Of a stretch of DNA of 13,622 nucleotides, positions 12,433 through 13,622 are shown in pieces. The stretch covers positions 1 to 13,622 of the forward strand of contig CAZLAP010000048.1 of NCBI GenBank assembly GCA_964557715.1, given 5' to 3'. The position numbers were made by a program, and so were the translations under genes. Numbering within the stretch: the first letter of the stretch is position 1; each line of letters starts with the position of its first letter. Below the pieces are notes generated by a model. That model was not told where the DNA came from. It did no database searches and was given only the letters and a program-made list of their open reading frames with translations. The DNA is from CAZLAP01 sp964557715 (GTDB taxonomy: Bacteria > Patescibacteriota > Minisyncoccia > Minisyncoccales > RBG-13-42-11).

Positions 12433-12480
12433 ACAATGAAGGATAAAATTTTATAGTCGCGTATTTTTAATTGATAAAAA

Positions 12481-13383
12481 ATGAATCTTTACAGGCAAGC
12501 CGAATCAAACATTCGCAAAACTTGGTTTTACTTGTTTTTCTTTTTTCTTTTGATTATTGCTGTTGGCTGGGTTATTTCTTATTTTTTGCAGAATTCAGCG
12601 ATTTTGTATTTTGCCGTAATTTTAAGCATAGTTTTGAATTTTTTTTCTTACTGGTATTCGGATAAAATTATTTTGGCCTTCAGCAAAGCCAAGCCGATTA
12701 AAAAGCAAGATAATCCGGAATTGTACAGGCTGGTTGAAAATCTTTGCATAACTGCCGGACTTACTTTGCCAAGAATCTTTATTATTAATTCAGGACAGCC
12801 AAATGCTTTTGCCACTGGCCGCAATGCCAAGCATGCCGTAGTGGCTGTAACCAGAGGACTTTTGGAAAAGCTGGAAAGAGCGGAGCTGGAAGGAGTGATA
12901 GCGCACGAACTTTCCCATATCGGCAACAAAGATATGCTTTTGCAGACAATTGTTGTGGTTTTGGTCGGGTTTATCGTTATTTTGACCGATTTTTTCTTCA
13001 GGATAGCTTTTTGGGGAGGTATCGGCGGAAGGAATCGCGAAGGAGGGCAAGTAAAGCTTATTATGATATTGGTAGCTTTGGCTTTGGCAATTTTGGCGCC
13101 GATTTTTGCCCAATTGATAAAACTGGCAATTTCCAGAAAGAGAGAATTTTTGGCTGATTCTTCAGCTGCTCTTTTAACCAGGTATCCTGAAGGATTGGCC
13201 AGAGCGCTTGAAAAGATTTCAGCTGACAATACGACATTAAAAACAGCCAATAGCGCAATTGCCCATCTTTATATTGCCAGTCCTTTTAAGGGTAAGGAAA
13301 AAAAATCCTGGCTTCATAAGTTGTTTATGACTCATCCGCCAGCAGAAGAAAGAATAAAGGCTCTTCGGGGGATGAAAATTTAA
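12481..13383 (+). CDS. htpX: Membrane zinc metalloprotease HtpX (M48 family)
   Basis: A 300-residue integral membrane protease that degrades damaged or misassembled membrane proteins. The N-terminal half has two hydrophobic helices (about 15-36 and 41-60). The zinc site is the HEXXH motif AHELSH with H142, E143 and H146, and the third ligand is E222 in SRKREFLADSSAALLTR. PRIFIINSGQPNAFATGRN and HAVVAVTRGLLEKL are conserved M48B strands, and two further membrane segments lie at about 157-178 and 189-212. The C terminus has the family motif LFMTHPPAEERIKAL. Length and all catalytic residues are normal. It follows lemA on the same strand and ends 3 nt before tRNA-Ser. Confidence 0.96.
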   Translation: MNLYRQAESNIRKTWFYLFFFFLLIIAVGWVISYFLQNSAILYFAVILSIVLNFFSYWYSDKIILAFSKAKPIKKQDNPELYRLVENLCITAGLTLPRIFIINSGQPNAFATGRNAKHAVVAVTRGLLEKLERAELEGVIAHELSHIGNKDMLLQTIVVVLVGFIVILTDFFFRIAFWGGIGGRNREGGQVKLIMILVALALAILAPIFAQLIKLAISRKREFLADSSAALLTRYPEGLARALEKISADNTTLKTANSAIAHLYIASPFKGKEKKSWLHKLFMTHPPAEERIKALRGMKI

Positions 13384-13386
13384 TAA

Positions 13387-13471
13387 GGAGGAGTCGGATA
13401 GCGGTTTATTCCAACGGCTTGGAAAGCCGTGCTTCGCAAGAGGCCCGTGGGTTCGAATCCCACCTCCTCCG
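13387..13471 (+). tRNA. tRNA-Ser (anticodon GGA)
   Basis: Acceptor GGAGGAG (13387-13393) pairs with CTCCTCC (13464-13470), with discriminator G at 13471. The anticodon stem ACGGC/GCCGT holds loop TTGGAAA, giving GGA (13421-13423), which reads UCC and UCU. The long variable arm (GCTTCGCAAGAGGC) is expected for Ser. The T arm is GTGGG-TTCGAAT-CCCAC. The next bases are CCT, so CCA is not encoded. It starts 3 nt after the htpX stop. Confidence 0.95.
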
Positions 13472-13497
13472 CCTGGATAATCATTAATTCAAAACAT

Positions 13498-13622
13498 ATG
13501 AAAAAAAATAGATTTATACTTTCGTTGTTGCCTGAGAAGCTGGGCATTTGCCATTTGGCAAAGCATCTTCCCGTTCCGGAATGGGCCCAAAATGTGGCTT
13601 TTTGCAGCATTACCAGAACCAG
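13498..13622 (+). CDS. ACT-domain protein, N-terminal fragment (runs off the window)
   Basis: From the ATG at 13498 the frame is open to the right edge, about 41 codons. The protein begins MKKNRFILSLLPEKLGICHL and continues through AKHLPVPEWA to NVAFCSITRT. The pattern L-P-x-x-L-x-I-C-x-L, P-x-W-A and a following F-x-S-I/V-T-R-T is that of the small ACT-domain proteins of the COG3603 type, whose ligands are thought to be amino acids. The assignment rests on this short stretch, so it is tentative. It starts 26 nt after tRNA-Ser with no Shine-Dalgarno. Confidence 0.6.
   Translation, partial: MKKNRFILSLLPEKLGICHLAKHLPVPEWAQNVAFCSITRT

Overview
The window looks like chromosomal DNA from a small-genome bacterium of the Candidate Phyla Radiation (Patescibacteria). 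That placement is inference. It rests on AT-rich sequence, starts with almost no recognisable Shine-Dalgarno sites, very short gaps, a cupin-type phosphoglucose isomerase, a LemA-HtpX pair, tRNA genes without encoded CCA, and a diversity-generating retroelement (DGR), a class known to be common in these lineages. The genetic code looks standard: tryptophan is TGG, and all 13 complete genes end in TAA or TAG.

Left half (1-6151), all minus strand. In transcription order: a small membrane protein of the YvlD/phage-holin-4 family, secG, a membrane-anchored peptide-type solute-binding protein carrying an inserted peptidoglycan-binding domain, cupin phosphoglucose isomerase, galU, tRNA-Leu(CAG), RNase J, and the start of trpS. 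Spacing is tight, with a 14-nt overlap between the isomerase and galU genes and only 3 nt between tRNA-Leu and the RNase J start codon. The RNase J-trpS gap holds a duplicated 20-nt palindromic repeat around a hairpin.

Centre (6152-9541), plus strand after a 254-nt divergent intergenic region. This is a complete DGR in the order target - avd - template repeat (TR) - reverse transcriptase. The target starts with a type IV prepilin leader and hydrophobic helix and ends in an FGE-sulfatase/C-type-lectin-like domain whose last 42 or so codons are the variable repeat (VR). TR and VR align without gaps over 127 nt. Sixteen of the 17 differences fall on TR adenines, which is the signature of adenine-directed mutagenic retrohoming. 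The intervals flanking the TR are rich in inverted repeats. The target promoter sits on an 11-bp inverted repeat that may be an operator. The expected product is a pilus- or surface-tethered, hypervariable ligand-binding protein.

Right half (9542-13622), plus strand. It holds a CIRCE-controlled groES-groEL operon ending in a strong terminator, then lemA, htpX, tRNA-Ser(GGA) and the start of an ACT-domain protein. A 25-nt perfect palindrome appears twice, just after the DGR reverse transcriptase and just after groEL, and looks like a dispersed repeat. No intergenic stretch exceeds 300 nt.
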